In this document: piece by piece, positions 6,538-13,729 of the stretch
Layout of the letters: each line of letters starts with the position of its first letter
Numbering within the stretch: position 1 is the stretch's first letter
Source of the DNA: CAG-877 sp963660495
GTDB taxonomy: Bacteria; Bacillota_I; Bacilli_A; RF39; UBA660
DNA: 19,175 nucleotides
Assembly: GCA_963660495.1 (NCBI GenBank)
Contig: CAVKYO010000012.1
Location: forward strand, 1 to 19,175
Direction of reading: 5' to 3'
The notes under the pieces: model-generated
Told to the model about the DNA's origin: nothing
The model's database searches: none
Seen by the model: the letters and a program-made list of their open reading frames with translations, nothing else
Program-made: the position numbers and the translations under genes

Positions 6538-8031
6538 ATGCTAGATGGAATAATTAGAAATAGTGATAATAGTTATGAATTATTAAAAGTTATAGATGAG
6601 AAACTTGGTGCTTTTCATGTTTCAAAAGATGGATTCTTTAAATCGGATAATAAATATATAATTACTGTACTTAATAAATTACGTTTTAATTCTAATTGTA
6701 TTTATTTAACAGATTCAGATGGATATAGTATCTATTATGATAAAGAAACTGGTTTTAAACATTTTATTAAAGAAGAAAAAGAAGACTATGAAATGTTTTT
6801 TAGAACTAATGGTAGAGATGTTACTATGTATTTAGCAAGTGATTTAGAAAAAAGAAAAAATAAGAAAATAAAAAAAGTAGTTAGAGCTTTTGAAATAACA
6901 GCTTTATCAATAACTATTATACTTGGTAGTTTAGATGTGTTTCATTTTAGTGAAAAATATGGTGTTAGTGAAGAATTAATTGTACTAAATGTATATTCAG
7001 GGGAAGACTTATATAATATGTATACAATAGGACCAATGAATTATATGGAAGCAATTGATGAAATTAATGAAAGTGAATTTGATGCAGTAGATAAACAATT
7101 ATTAGGAAATGAAGAACTGTTAAAACTAGTATTTAAATATTATAAAAATACACCAATGGAATATACTGCTAATTTTAAATTTAATGACATTAAACTAAAA
7201 GTATATACTAGTGATGAAGGAGAAAGAGAAGCACAAAACTATGGGTATTATTCTATTTTTGAACCTAATGTTTTGCACGTACGTGAAGATTCAAGAAGTT
7301 CTACTTTAGTACATGAATTTATACATTTATTACAAGCAGATGGAAATTATTATTCATATTTAAATGAAGCTGTTGCGACACTTATGACAAAAGAATTTTA
7401 TAATTTAGATAGTCAGTCATATCCAGATGCAGTAGATAATTTAAAATTACTAATTAGTATAGTAGGACCAGAGCCAATATATAAATTAGTCTTTGGTGGA
7501 GATGATAGTAATTTACTTGAAATACTTAGAGATAATCTTTCGGATGAAGAAATGATAAGTTTAGTTACAGAACTTCGTAATTCTCCTAGTAATAGTAAAG
7601 ATTCAGAACAATATAAATTTATTAGAGAAAGACTTTTTAAATTATATAAAAATATGTATGGAAGTGATATTTCAGATAATGCAGAGTTAGCACTTATATT
7701 TTTAAATGAAGAGTCTAATGATAATTATTCTCCATTATACTTAAATATTTATAAAATAATGGATGATAGTGATGAACGTAGTATATTGATACATGAAGAT
7801 GTAGGGAAAAGTGTTTTAGTTAGACTGGGCTATTTAAATGTTAAGAGAAATGATTATAATACATCTTATAATGAATATGTTTCTGTTAATCCGAATGTTT
7901 TAGTTTTAAAAACTGGTGAAGTATTATATACTACTTCGAGTATGAAAAGTAAATTTTATGATCAATATTTTAGAATTAGTGAGGGAGTTATTGATACTTC
8001 TAAAGTTATTACTAAAAATAATAAAGTATAG
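6538..8031 (+). CDS. Membrane-anchored HExxH zinc protease-like protein
   Basis: The protein is 497 aa counted from the ATG at 6538, which has AGGAGG (6526-6531) at ideal spacing. The in-frame TTG at 6514 lies upstream of that RBS and is rejected. The first 110 residues are soluble. A lysine/arginine-rich stretch (KRKNKKIKK, 105-113) precedes a single hydrophobic segment (about 116-136), so by the positive-inside rule the C-terminal two thirds are outside. That part has HEFIH (259-263), a classical zinc-binding HExxH with catalytic Glu260, and Glu277 in LNEAVA as a possible third ligand, as in gluzincins. Mature targets are unknown. The gene is downstream of the repeat-module protein in one operon and convergent with the YrzE-like gene. 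A membrane protease of unknown family with an extracytoplasmic active site is well supported; the substrate is not. Confidence 0.8.
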   Translation: MLDGIIRNSDNSYELLKVIDEKLGAFHVSKDGFFKSDNKYIITVLNKLRFNSNCIYLTDSDGYSIYYDKETGFKHFIKEEKEDYEMFFRTNGRDVTMYLASDLEKRKNKKIKKVVRAFEITALSITIILGSLDVFHFSEKYGVSEELIVLNVYSGEDLYNMYTIGPMNYMEAIDEINESEFDAVDKQLLGNEELLKLVFKYYKNTPMEYTANFKFNDIKLKVYTSDEGEREAQNYGYYSIFEPNVLHVREDSRSSTLVHEFIHLLQADGNYYSYLNEAVATLMTKEFYNLDSQSYPDAVDNLKLLISIVGPEPIYKLVFGGDDSNLLEILRDNLSDEEMISLVTELRNSPSNSKDSEQYKFIRERLFKLYKNMYGSDISDNAELALIFLNEESNDNYSPLYLNIYKIMDDSDERSILIHEDVGKSVLVRLGYLNVKRNDYNTSYNEYVSVNPNVLVLKTGEVLYTTSSMKSKFYDQYFRISEGVIDTSKVITKNNKV

Positions 8032-8055
8032 AAAAAGAGTTTTGTTACTCTTTTT
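8032..8055. terminator. Bidirectional terminator between convergent genes
   Basis: AAAAAGAGT (8032-8040) and ACTCTTTTT (8047-8055) form a 9-bp stem with loop TTTGTT. T-runs occur on both strands. It sits exactly between the stops of the protease gene and of the minus-strand membrane gene. Confidence 0.8.
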
Positions 8056-8407
8056 TCTTGTTTATACCTATCATACTTCCAAGTACTGATGTTATTGTAA
8101 TTATTATGTAATATAATATGGCTTTTATTTCTAATTTTGATGAGGTTATTATGGCTATTATTATAAATAAGGGTATTATTATTAGTGATAGTTTAATTCC
8201 TTCTAGATAGCCTTTTTTTTGGGTATTTTTACCTAGTATGAAACTACTTATAAATATATTTATTATTATAGTTATTATTTTTAATACTTTGTTAGTATTT
8301 TGACCTATGATATTAAAATAATATAGTAATGTTATAGCTAGTAATGATAGTAATATAGATATCATTGTAAATAGTAATCGTTTTCCATATTTCTTTATAT
8401 AAGTCAT
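8045..8407 (-). CDS. TIGR04086/YrzE-like four-helix membrane protein
   Basis: This 120-aa integral membrane protein has four hydrophobic segments at about 10-32, 41-60, 70-90 and 93-114 and ends in GSMIGINKKKE. The size, spacing and closing 'GxxxGIN' pattern recall the YrzE/TIGR04086 family of Gram-positive bacteria, whose function is unknown. An upstream ATG at 8419 would add four residues, but its codons form the RBS: GAGGTG then TTAC then the ATG at 8407, so I start at 8407. The gene is divergent from the 362-aa repeat protein and shares a palindromic -35 region with it. It is convergent with the protease gene. No catalytic residues are visible. Confidence 0.75.
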   Translation of the reverse strand: MTYIKKYGKRLLFTMISILLSLLAITLLYYFNIIGQNTNKVLKIITIIINIFISSFILGKNTQKKGYLEGIKLSLIIIPLFIIIAIITSSKLEIKAILYYIIITITSVLGSMIGINKKKE

Positions 8408-8450
8408 GTAACACCTCATTAAAACTTATGATTACGATAGTGTTTCTATG

Positions 8451-8464
8451 TGTCAAATTTGACA
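8451..8464. promoter_or_regulatory. Perfect 14-bp palindrome in a divergent promoter region
   Basis: TGTCAAATTTGACA reads the same on both strands. Each half provides a TTGACA-type -35 for one direction. On the plus strand it belongs to a near-consensus promoter; on the minus strand no good -10 follows. It is a candidate operator, or simply two back-to-back -35 boxes. Confidence 0.55.
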
Positions 8465-8487
8465 TTTTTACTATTTTATGGTATAAT
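8459..8487 (+). promoter_or_regulatory. Consensus promoter of the 362-aa repeat protein
   Basis: TTGACA (8459-8464), 17-bp spacer, TATAAT (8482-8487), and TG at 8479-8480. Both hexamers match consensus exactly, the strongest promoter in the window. The RBS GGGGAG (8502-8507) lies rather far, 12 nt, from the ATG at 8520. Confidence 0.85.
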
Positions 8488-8519
8488 TTGCAGTACTAAT
8501 TGGGGAGTGTTGATATACT

Positions 8520-9608
8520 ATGGAAAAAAATAAAGAAAGAGCATTAGATTTTAAAGAGTTGGCTTATTTATATGCTGATAGAGTGTGTGAATATTTACTT
8601 AGTAGTTCTTATAAGACTAAGAATAAAGATAATTCATTAGCACTTTCAAGATTAATTAAAGCAGCTCATAATACTATTGATAGTTTTGACTTGGAAAAAG
8701 GAACTGAGAAAGATGTATTTAATACTATGGTTAAATACAAGTTAATATTAGATAAGAGTTATCCTAAGAATCCTGATAAAACATTTGTCTTTAATCAAGA
8801 AATGGATGATTTTTATGTAAAAGTATTATCTAGTTATTTAGATTTATTATTACCTGGTGTTGCACCATATGAGATAGAGGTAATTAATAAAGTAACAGAA
8901 CTTAGAGCAAGAGCTAAGGCTTATTATATTTCTGGTGTTACGGGTGAGGCGTTACTTGAAAGTTTAACTGTTACTAATTCTATTGATCCTAATAAGTGTT
9001 TTAGTTTTTTAAGTGAAGAAGTACAGAATGAACGTTATATAAAATGGGATGAATTAACTACTAAAAATCCTATTAAATTAGGTGTATCTACAGATGATGA
9101 CTTTTTAGATTTAGCTAATAATTATTTAGATACAGTTTTACCTTGTTTAACTTTATTTTACTCTAAAGATATAACTGATGAAGAATTAGAAGAAGAAACA
9201 GCTTTAGAAGTATGTACTGGTAAAGCTTATGTATTAAATGAAGTAGTTAATAATGGTGTTGCTGGAATAGGTATATTAGAAGCTGCTGTTAAATTTAAAA
9301 TAGGTGAAGAAAAGAAATATTTAGATAAGAATGATACTGTATGGCATCAAGGACCTGAGGATTTAGAAGCGTTTTATATAGGAATTTTAAATAAAGCAAT
9401 TTCTATGTCTAGTGAGTTAAAGACTAAAGAAGAAAAATTAAGTTATATAAATGATGTTAGTTTATTATATTCTACTGGATATTCTGCAGAAAGTTTATTT
9501 GAGTCATTTGCAGGACAACCTTTAGATGATACTAAGAAAATACAAGATGTAAAATCTAATGATATGATAACAAGAAAAAGAACATTTGAATGTATTAAAA
9601 GAGCATAA
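8520..9608 (+). CDS. Unknown protein with four copies of a ~55-70-aa repeat module
   Basis: I do not recognise this 362-aa protein. It lacks a signal peptide and membrane segments and is acidic in its centre. Four related modules can be aligned by eye at about residues 11-75, 94-152, 191-260 and 279-331. Shared features are an acidic start (MDDFYV, TDDDFL, EDLEAFY), a helix with a Leu/Tyr face that in modules 2 and 3 ends YLDxxLP, a variable link, then a helix ending in a Gly (YYISGVTGEALLES; VVNNGVAGIGILEA; YSTGYSAESLFES). Two copies of the same module make up the 150-aa protein at 6055-6507. It has its own strong promoter and its own terminator, so it is a single-gene transcript. All-helical solenoid-like packing and a scaffold or binding role are inference. 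Confidence 0.75.
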   Translation: MEKNKERALDFKELAYLYADRVCEYLLSSSYKTKNKDNSLALSRLIKAAHNTIDSFDLEKGTEKDVFNTMVKYKLILDKSYPKNPDKTFVFNQEMDDFYVKVLSSYLDLLLPGVAPYEIEVINKVTELRARAKAYYISGVTGEALLESLTVTNSIDPNKCFSFLSEEVQNERYIKWDELTTKNPIKLGVSTDDDFLDLANNYLDTVLPCLTLFYSKDITDEELEEETALEVCTGKAYVLNEVVNNGVAGIGILEAAVKFKIGEEKKYLDKNDTVWHQGPEDLEAFYIGILNKAISMSSELKTKEEKLSYINDVSLLYSTGYSAESLFESFAGQPLDDTKKIQDVKSNDMITRKRTFECIKRA

Positions 9609-9624
9609 AAATGTTCTTTTTTTT
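9575..9624 (+). terminator. Terminator overlapping the 3' end of the repeat-protein gene
   Basis: A perfect 13-bp stem AAAAAGAACATTT (9575-9587) with AAATGTTCTTTTT (9609-9621) ends in an 8-T run. The left arm lies inside the last codons of the gene and the loop carries its stop codon. Confidence 0.8.
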
Positions 9625-9670
9625 ACATAAATATTTGTAATTAGTTAATGATATTATTAGGTGATTAGTT

Positions 9671-10315
9671 ATGAAATATCTATTAGTTCTTGGTAAAAGT
9701 TTGTTCTTTTATATATTAATAACAGTAGTATATAGAATCATGGGCAAAAGAGAATTAGGAGAATTATCAATAATGGATTTTATAGTTTCTATTTTTATAG
9801 CGGAACTAGCAGCTATTTCAATAGAAAATTATAAAGATAATATGTTATTATCAATAATACCAATTTTTGTATTAGTAATTTTACAAATTATTTCTTCTAA
9901 AATATCTTTAAATAATGAAAAAGTTAGAGAAGTAATTGATGGTAAAGTTTCAGTTATTATTAATAGAGGTAAAATTAATTTTGAAGAGATGTTAAAACAA
10001 AGATATAATTTAGATGATTTATTAACACAACTTAGAGCTAAATCTATTAAGTCTATAGAAGAAGTTGATTACGCTATTTTAGAGACATCTGGTAAGTTAT
10101 CAGTATTTAAAACATCTGATGATAAAAATCATACTTATCCTTTACCAGTAATTATAGATGGTAAAATACAAGATGATGTATTAATACAAATAAATAAAAG
10201 TAGAGCTTGGTTAGAAGATAATTTAAGTAAAGAAGGTTATTTACTTGAAGATATATTTTATGGTTTTTATAGAGGTAAAAGTTTATTTTTAATTAGGAAT
10301 GAAAATATAAAATGA
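9671..10315 (+). CDS. YetF-like (DUF421) membrane protein
   Basis: This 214-aa protein of the DUF421 family (YetF, YdfS, YrbG in Bacillus) has N-terminal hydrophobic segments at about 3-20, 34-52 and 57-75. The first loop carries YRIMGKRELGELSIMDF, the family's most recognisable stretch. The C-terminal half is the cytosolic domain, with GKVSVIINRGKI, NLDDLLTQLRAKSIKSIEEVDYAILETSG-type sequence and a C-terminal GYLLEDIFYGFYRG. The molecular function of the family is not firmly known. The start is preceded by AGGTGAT. The stop TGA overlaps an ATG in the next frame, which links it to the glycosyl-hydrolase gene downstream. Confidence 0.88.
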   Translation: MKYLLVLGKSLFFYILITVVYRIMGKRELGELSIMDFIVSIFIAELAAISIENYKDNMLLSIIPIFVLVILQIISSKISLNNEKVREVIDGKVSVIINRGKINFEEMLKQRYNLDDLLTQLRAKSIKSIEEVDYAILETSGKLSVFKTSDDKNHTYPLPVIIDGKIQDDVLIQINKSRAWLEDNLSKEGYLLEDIFYGFYRGKSLFLIRNENIK

Positions 10316-10359
10316 CAAATTATTTAGATTATTTTTATTATATTATTCTTGGTGATAAT

Positions 10360-11532
10360 ATGAGAAAAGTAATTATAATAATTTTTTTATTTGTATTAAT
10401 TTGTTTTGGTATTTTTAATAATAAGGATAATAGTATTAGAAAGATTAGTAGTAATAATGAGAAAAAGGGAGTATTTATTAGTTATATTGATTTAGGTAAG
10501 TATGTAAGGAATAGTGATATTAGTATTTGTAAGAGTAATATTATTAGGTTACTTGATAATATTTGTAATTTGAATTTTAATATGATTATTTTACAGGTTG
10601 TTAGTTTTTCTGATGCTATATATGAGTCTAATATATATCCATGGAGTAGTGTTATTAGCGTATCTGAAGGAATTAGTCCGGGTTTTTCAGTACTTGATTA
10701 TTTTATTGAAGAGGCTCATAAAAGAAATATAGAGGTTTATGCTTGGATTAATCCTTATCGAGTTAGAAGTAATAATGATGTTTCTAGTATTACGGATAAA
10801 AGTCCGGCTTTTAAATACATTGGTACTGATGTTTTATATGTAAACAATGGTATTTATTATAATCCAGCTAAGGAAGAAGTATCTGAGTTGATTGTTTCTT
10901 GTGTTAGAGAAATTGTTACTAAGTATGATGTTGATGGTTTATTATTTGATGATTATTTTTATCCTAATTTAGAGGTGTCTAGAGTACAGTATGAGGAGTA
11001 TTTAAAAGGTAATAAGGAGATAACTTTTAATGAGTATAGATTAATGATTATTAATAAAATGGTAGAGAAGGTACATAAAGTTTGTGAAGATAATAAGGTA
11101 TTATTTGGTATTTCTCCAGATGGTAATATTGAAAATAATTATAATAAGGTCTTTGCTGATGTTAGGACTTGGCTTAATAGTGATAAATATGTTGATTTTA
11201 TAATGCCACAAGTATATTATGGTTTTTTTAATGAGACTAGACCTTTTTTAAGGACTGTTAAGGAATGGAATGATTTAATTAAGAATGAGGATATTGATTT
11301 ATATATTGCTTTAGCTTTTTATAAAGTTGGTTTAGTTGATAATTACGCTAAAACTGGTAAATTAGAATGGCAAAATAATAGTGATATTATTATGAAGGAA
11401 ATACTTTTAAGTAGGAATTTAAATCAGTATAATGGCTTTAGTTTATTTAGATATGGTTATTTGTTTGATGAGGAACTTTACACTGTTACTACGTTAAATG
11501 AGATTGAAAATATGAAAAAGATTGTAAAATAG
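10360..11532 (+). CDS. GHL10/DUF187-type glycosyl hydrolase, membrane-anchored
   Basis: The protein belongs to the family 10-like glycosyl hydrolases (DUF187, YngK-like), TIM-barrel proteins of the Gram-positive surface. Typical segments are GVFISYIDLGKY, NMIILQV, EVYAWINPYR, VDGLLFDDYFYP and FGISPDGNI, with PQVYYG towards the end. In the DDYFYP motif the family's usual 'H' two residues before the first Asp is replaced by Leu. An N-terminal signal/anchor (MRKV followed by a hydrophobic run to about residue 19) indicates export; no lipobox is present. I start at the ATG at 10360 (390 aa) because it gives a proper signal sequence and is preceded by GGTGATAAT as in front of 4487. An ATG at 10312, overlapping the yetF stop, would add 16 residues and cannot be excluded. 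Confidence 0.82.
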   Translation: MRKVIIIIFLFVLICFGIFNNKDNSIRKISSNNEKKGVFISYIDLGKYVRNSDISICKSNIIRLLDNICNLNFNMIILQVVSFSDAIYESNIYPWSSVISVSEGISPGFSVLDYFIEEAHKRNIEVYAWINPYRVRSNNDVSSITDKSPAFKYIGTDVLYVNNGIYYNPAKEEVSELIVSCVREIVTKYDVDGLLFDDYFYPNLEVSRVQYEEYLKGNKEITFNEYRLMIINKMVEKVHKVCEDNKVLFGISPDGNIENNYNKVFADVRTWLNSDKYVDFIMPQVYYGFFNETRPFLRTVKEWNDLIKNEDIDLYIALAFYKVGLVDNYAKTGKLEWQNNSDIIMKEILLSRNLNQYNGFSLFRYGYLFDEELYTVTTLNEIENMKKIVK

Positions 11533-11538
11533 TATTTG

Positions 11539-11579
11539 ATTATTTTTATTCTTTGGTATAATTAGTTAAAGGTAGGTGA
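11539..11579 (+). repeat. Duplicated promoter/RBS unit, copy 1
   Basis: These 41 bp recur at 12356-12396 with one mismatch. The unit holds an extended -10 TGGTATAAT (TATAAT at 11557-11562) and the RBS AGGTGA (11574-11579), so it is the promoter and leader of the first prepilin gene. No good -35 is visible. Confidence 0.85.
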
Positions 11580-11587
11580 GTTAAAAA

Positions 11588-12313
11588 GTGTTTAAAGATA
11601 AGAGCGGCTTTACTTTGATTGAGTTGTTGGCTGTTATTGTAATTATGGGTATTTTATTGATGGTTGCTATACCTGCTGTTTCTAGAACTATTGAAAATTC
11701 AAGAAAGGATACTTTTATTGATATTGCTAAAACTTATGCTAATTCTGTAAAAGAGCTTTGGATGTCTGATTCATTTAGTTGTGGAACGGAAGGACGAGCT
11801 CCTTCAGCGGTTGATGATGGCGACTATTATATTGAAATAAATACTAGAGGTAAGAAAGTTAATGGTAGAGGTGAATTTACTGATGAAGGTGTTACTGTAC
11901 CAACAATTTTAGAGTCTGGAGGTAAATCTTCTTGGGGAAATAGAGATGTTACTGGTTATGTTAGAGTTTCTGTAAAAACCGGTTCTACTTGGTGTGATAC
12001 TGTAAGTGAGGAATATGGTAGAAGAGCTGGCATTTGTATGGAAAAAGGAAAAGTTTGTGTTCATGCTTGGGGATATAATTCTCCTGTTTCTTGTACTGCA
12101 TCTGATGCTATTCAGGTTGAAGCTGGTAAAAGATATACGAAATATTATGTAGCTTTATCTGATGGAATACATGGTGTTATTGATGATTATGTTCCTATAT
12201 CAAAAAAATTAGGTATTGAGTCAAGCAAATTAGTTAGAGGTAATTTATCTTCTAATGTTAAATATATTAATTTACCTAATGTTGCTAATGTAGTTACTTG
12301 TGTGGAAGCTTAA
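11588..12313 (+). CDS. Type IV prepilin-like protein with cysteine-rich insertion
   Basis: The start is GTG at 11588, 8 bp after AGGTGAG. The leader MFKDKSG is cut before Phe8; the mature protein begins FTLIE with Glu at +5, as prepilin peptidases require. The hydrophobic N-terminal helix runs to about residue 30 and continues into AVSRTIENSRKDTF. The mature body shares GGKSSWGNRDV (111-121), LSDGIHG (190-196) and a C-terminal 'xTCVE' with the third prepilin at 13070-13636. Unlike that protein it carries about 49 extra residues (131-179) with four of its six cysteines (136, 150, 157, 169), probably extra disulfides in the head domain. The 241 aa are long for a pilin, so it may be a minor or tip subunit. 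Assembly genes are not in the window. Confidence 0.88.
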   Translation: MFKDKSGFTLIELLAVIVIMGILLMVAIPAVSRTIENSRKDTFIDIAKTYANSVKELWMSDSFSCGTEGRAPSAVDDGDYYIEINTRGKKVNGRGEFTDEGVTVPTILESGGKSSWGNRDVTGYVRVSVKTGSTWCDTVSEEYGRRAGICMEKGKVCVHAWGYNSPVSCTASDAIQVEAGKRYTKYYVALSDGIHGVIDDYVPISKKLGIESSKLVRGNLSSNVKYINLPNVANVVTCVEA

Positions 12314-12355
12314 TTTGTATGTATAAGGTGTTTAAAGAGTGTAAATAAATTTTTA

Positions 12356-12396
12356 ATTATTTTTATTTTTTGGTATAATTAGTTAAAGGTAGGTGA
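12356..12396 (+). repeat. Duplicated promoter/RBS unit, copy 2
   Basis: The second copy of the 41-bp unit, with TATAAT at 12374-12379 and RBS AGGTGA at 12391-12396. It shows that the two prepilin genes arose by tandem duplication that included their control region. Confidence 0.85.
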
Positions 12397-12402
12397 TATG
12401 AA

Positions 12403-12960
12403 GTGTTAAAAAATAAGAAAGGTTTTACTTTGATTGAGTTACTGGCTACGATAGTTATACTTGGTATTATTATGGTAGTTGCTGTTCCTAATGTTACAGG
12501 TATTATTTATAAAAATAGAGCTAATACTTATATAGAAGATGCTAAAAAGTTAGCGACTTTAGCTGACTATGTAATTAGAGGTGGTACTAAGGATATAACG
12601 AAGCCAAGTAGTGATGGACAGTGTATAGCGTTAAGTTTATTTTATTTAGATAATGCTGAGTTTGAAGATCCACCTTACGGTGGTGAATATGATAAGGAAA
12701 ATTCTTTTGTTGTTGTAAAGAAAAATGGTACAAAATTAGAGTATTATGTTCAAATAGTTGAAAAATTTAAAGATACTAATTATCGTGGGGTTCCATTAAC
12801 ATTATCTTCTAAATTAAATGAAGAAGGAGCTTCTGTTAATTGTGTTGAAAACTTCAGTTCTGGTGATTTGACAAAATTATCTGCTAGTAATACTTTGAAT
12901 TATGTAAAAAAATTTGATTCTAGTTTTACATGTAATTTTGTTGCTGTATATACTGAGTAA
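12403..12960 (+). CDS. Type IV prepilin-like protein
   Basis: The start is GTG at 12403; the ATG at 12398 is out of frame and meets a stop at once. The leader MLKNKKG is followed by FTLIELLATIVILGII, with Glu at +5. After the N-terminal helix (to about residue 35) the head domain differs from its two neighbours: it lacks GGKSSWGNRDV and LSDGIHG. It has three cysteines (74, 147, 177). At 185 aa it is of ordinary pilin size. It has a separate promoter copy but no clear terminator behind it, so some read-through toward the third prepilin gene is possible. Structural pilus or pseudopilus subunit; filament type (motility, adhesion or DNA uptake) cannot be told from this. Confidence 0.87.
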   Translation: MLKNKKGFTLIELLATIVILGIIMVVAVPNVTGIIYKNRANTYIEDAKKLATLADYVIRGGTKDITKPSSDGQCIALSLFYLDNAEFEDPPYGGEYDKENSFVVVKKNGTKLEYYVQIVEKFKDTNYRGVPLTLSSKLNEEGASVNCVENFSSGDLTKLSASNTLNYVKKFDSSFTCNFVAVYTE

Positions 12961-13000
12961 AATAAATGTCGTAAAATTTTGTAAAAGTAAAAAAAAGCAG

Positions 13001-13029
13001 TTGAATTTTAAAAACTGATATGCTATTAT
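13001..13029 (+). promoter_or_regulatory. Promoter of the third prepilin gene
   Basis: -35 TTGAAT (13001-13006), 17-bp spacer, -10 TATTAT (13024-13029), with TG at 13021-13022. It is unlike the duplicated promoter of the other two prepilin genes. The RBS region is purine-rich (AGAGAGAGTG, 13051-13060), followed by the ATG at 13070. Confidence 0.65.
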
Positions 13030-13069
13030 TAGATTGTAAACAAAATAGAAAGAGAGAGTGAATAATTAA

Positions 13070-13636
13070 ATGAAAAAGATTAATGAAAATGGTTTTACAT
13101 TGATCGAACTTTTAGCTGTTATCGTAATCATGGGTATCTTAATGATGGTTGCTATTCCAGCTGTTTCAAGAACAATTGAAAATTCAAGAAAGGATACATT
13201 CATGGACATAGCTAAGTCTTATGCTGATGCTACTAAGACTTTATGGTCGGCAGATGGTTTAACATGTACTGCTGAGGCTTTGGTTTCTTCAGCAACTGAT
13301 AAAGGTACATATTATGTTGAAATTAATACTAGAGGTTATGAAGTAAATGATTCTGGAACTTTTACTACTACTGCTGTAACTCCTCCAACTTTGCTTGATC
13401 AAGGTGGTAAGTCATCTTGGGGTAATCGTGATGTAGTTGGTTATGTTAAAGTTGCTGTTGATGTTGATGGTGATAAGAGAACTACTAAATTCTATATTCG
13501 ATTATCAGATGGTATACATGGCGTTGCAGACGATGTAGAATCTTCTTCATTAACACGTGGTCAAGTTAAAACTTCAGGTTTTGGTTATGAAAACGGTATA
13601 ATTCCTGCTGGTGCTTATACATGTGTAGAAAGCTAA
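13070..13636 (+). CDS. Type IV prepilin-like protein, probable major pilin
   Basis: The leader MKKINENG is followed by FTLIELLAVIVIMGIL, Glu at +5. It is 188 aa and a clear paralogue of the prepilin at 11588-12313: nearly identical through residue 45, then matching at GGKSSWGNRDV (112-122), LSDGIHG (146-152) and the C-terminal TCVES. It lacks the cysteine-rich insertion and has just two cysteines (66, 185), the usual single disulfide of a pilin head. Codon use differs from the neighbours in the shared region: ATC, CGT, CCA and GAC replace ATT, AGA, CCT and GAT more often. With its own promoter and a strong terminator, this suggests high expression. Which filament it builds is not shown by the window. 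Confidence 0.88.
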   Translation: MKKINENGFTLIELLAVIVIMGILMMVAIPAVSRTIENSRKDTFMDIAKSYADATKTLWSADGLTCTAEALVSSATDKGTYYVEINTRGYEVNDSGTFTTTAVTPPTLLDQGGKSSWGNRDVVGYVKVAVDVDGDKRTTKFYIRLSDGIHGVADDVESSSLTRGQVKTSGFGYENGIIPAGAYTCVES

Positions 13637-13656
13637 TTTGAATTAAATATATAGTT

Positions 13657-13690
13657 AAGACTTAAGAGAGATACCTTAAGTCTTTTTTTT
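13657..13690 (+). terminator. Strong terminator after the prepilin cluster
   Basis: A 10-bp stem AAGACTTAAG (13657-13666) with CTTAAGTCTT (13675-13684), 8-nt loop, followed by T-run to 13690. It closes the pilin block. Confidence 0.88.
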
Positions 13691-13702
13691 GTCTTTGATT
13701 TT

Positions 13703-13711
13703 TGATATACT
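13703..13711 (+). promoter_or_regulatory. Extended -10 promoter of nfo
   Basis: TGATATACT, with TATACT at 13706-13711. The region where a -35 should lie is the T-run of the preceding terminator, so no -35 is recognisable. RBS GGAGATGG (13718-13725) precedes the ATG at 13730. Confidence 0.45.
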
Positions 13712-13729
13712 TGTATTGGAGATGGTTTT

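Noticed and set aside
8408..8419. ATG at 8419 (minus) as start of the YrzE-like gene
   Set aside because: Its codons form the RBS GAGGTG for the ATG at 8407.
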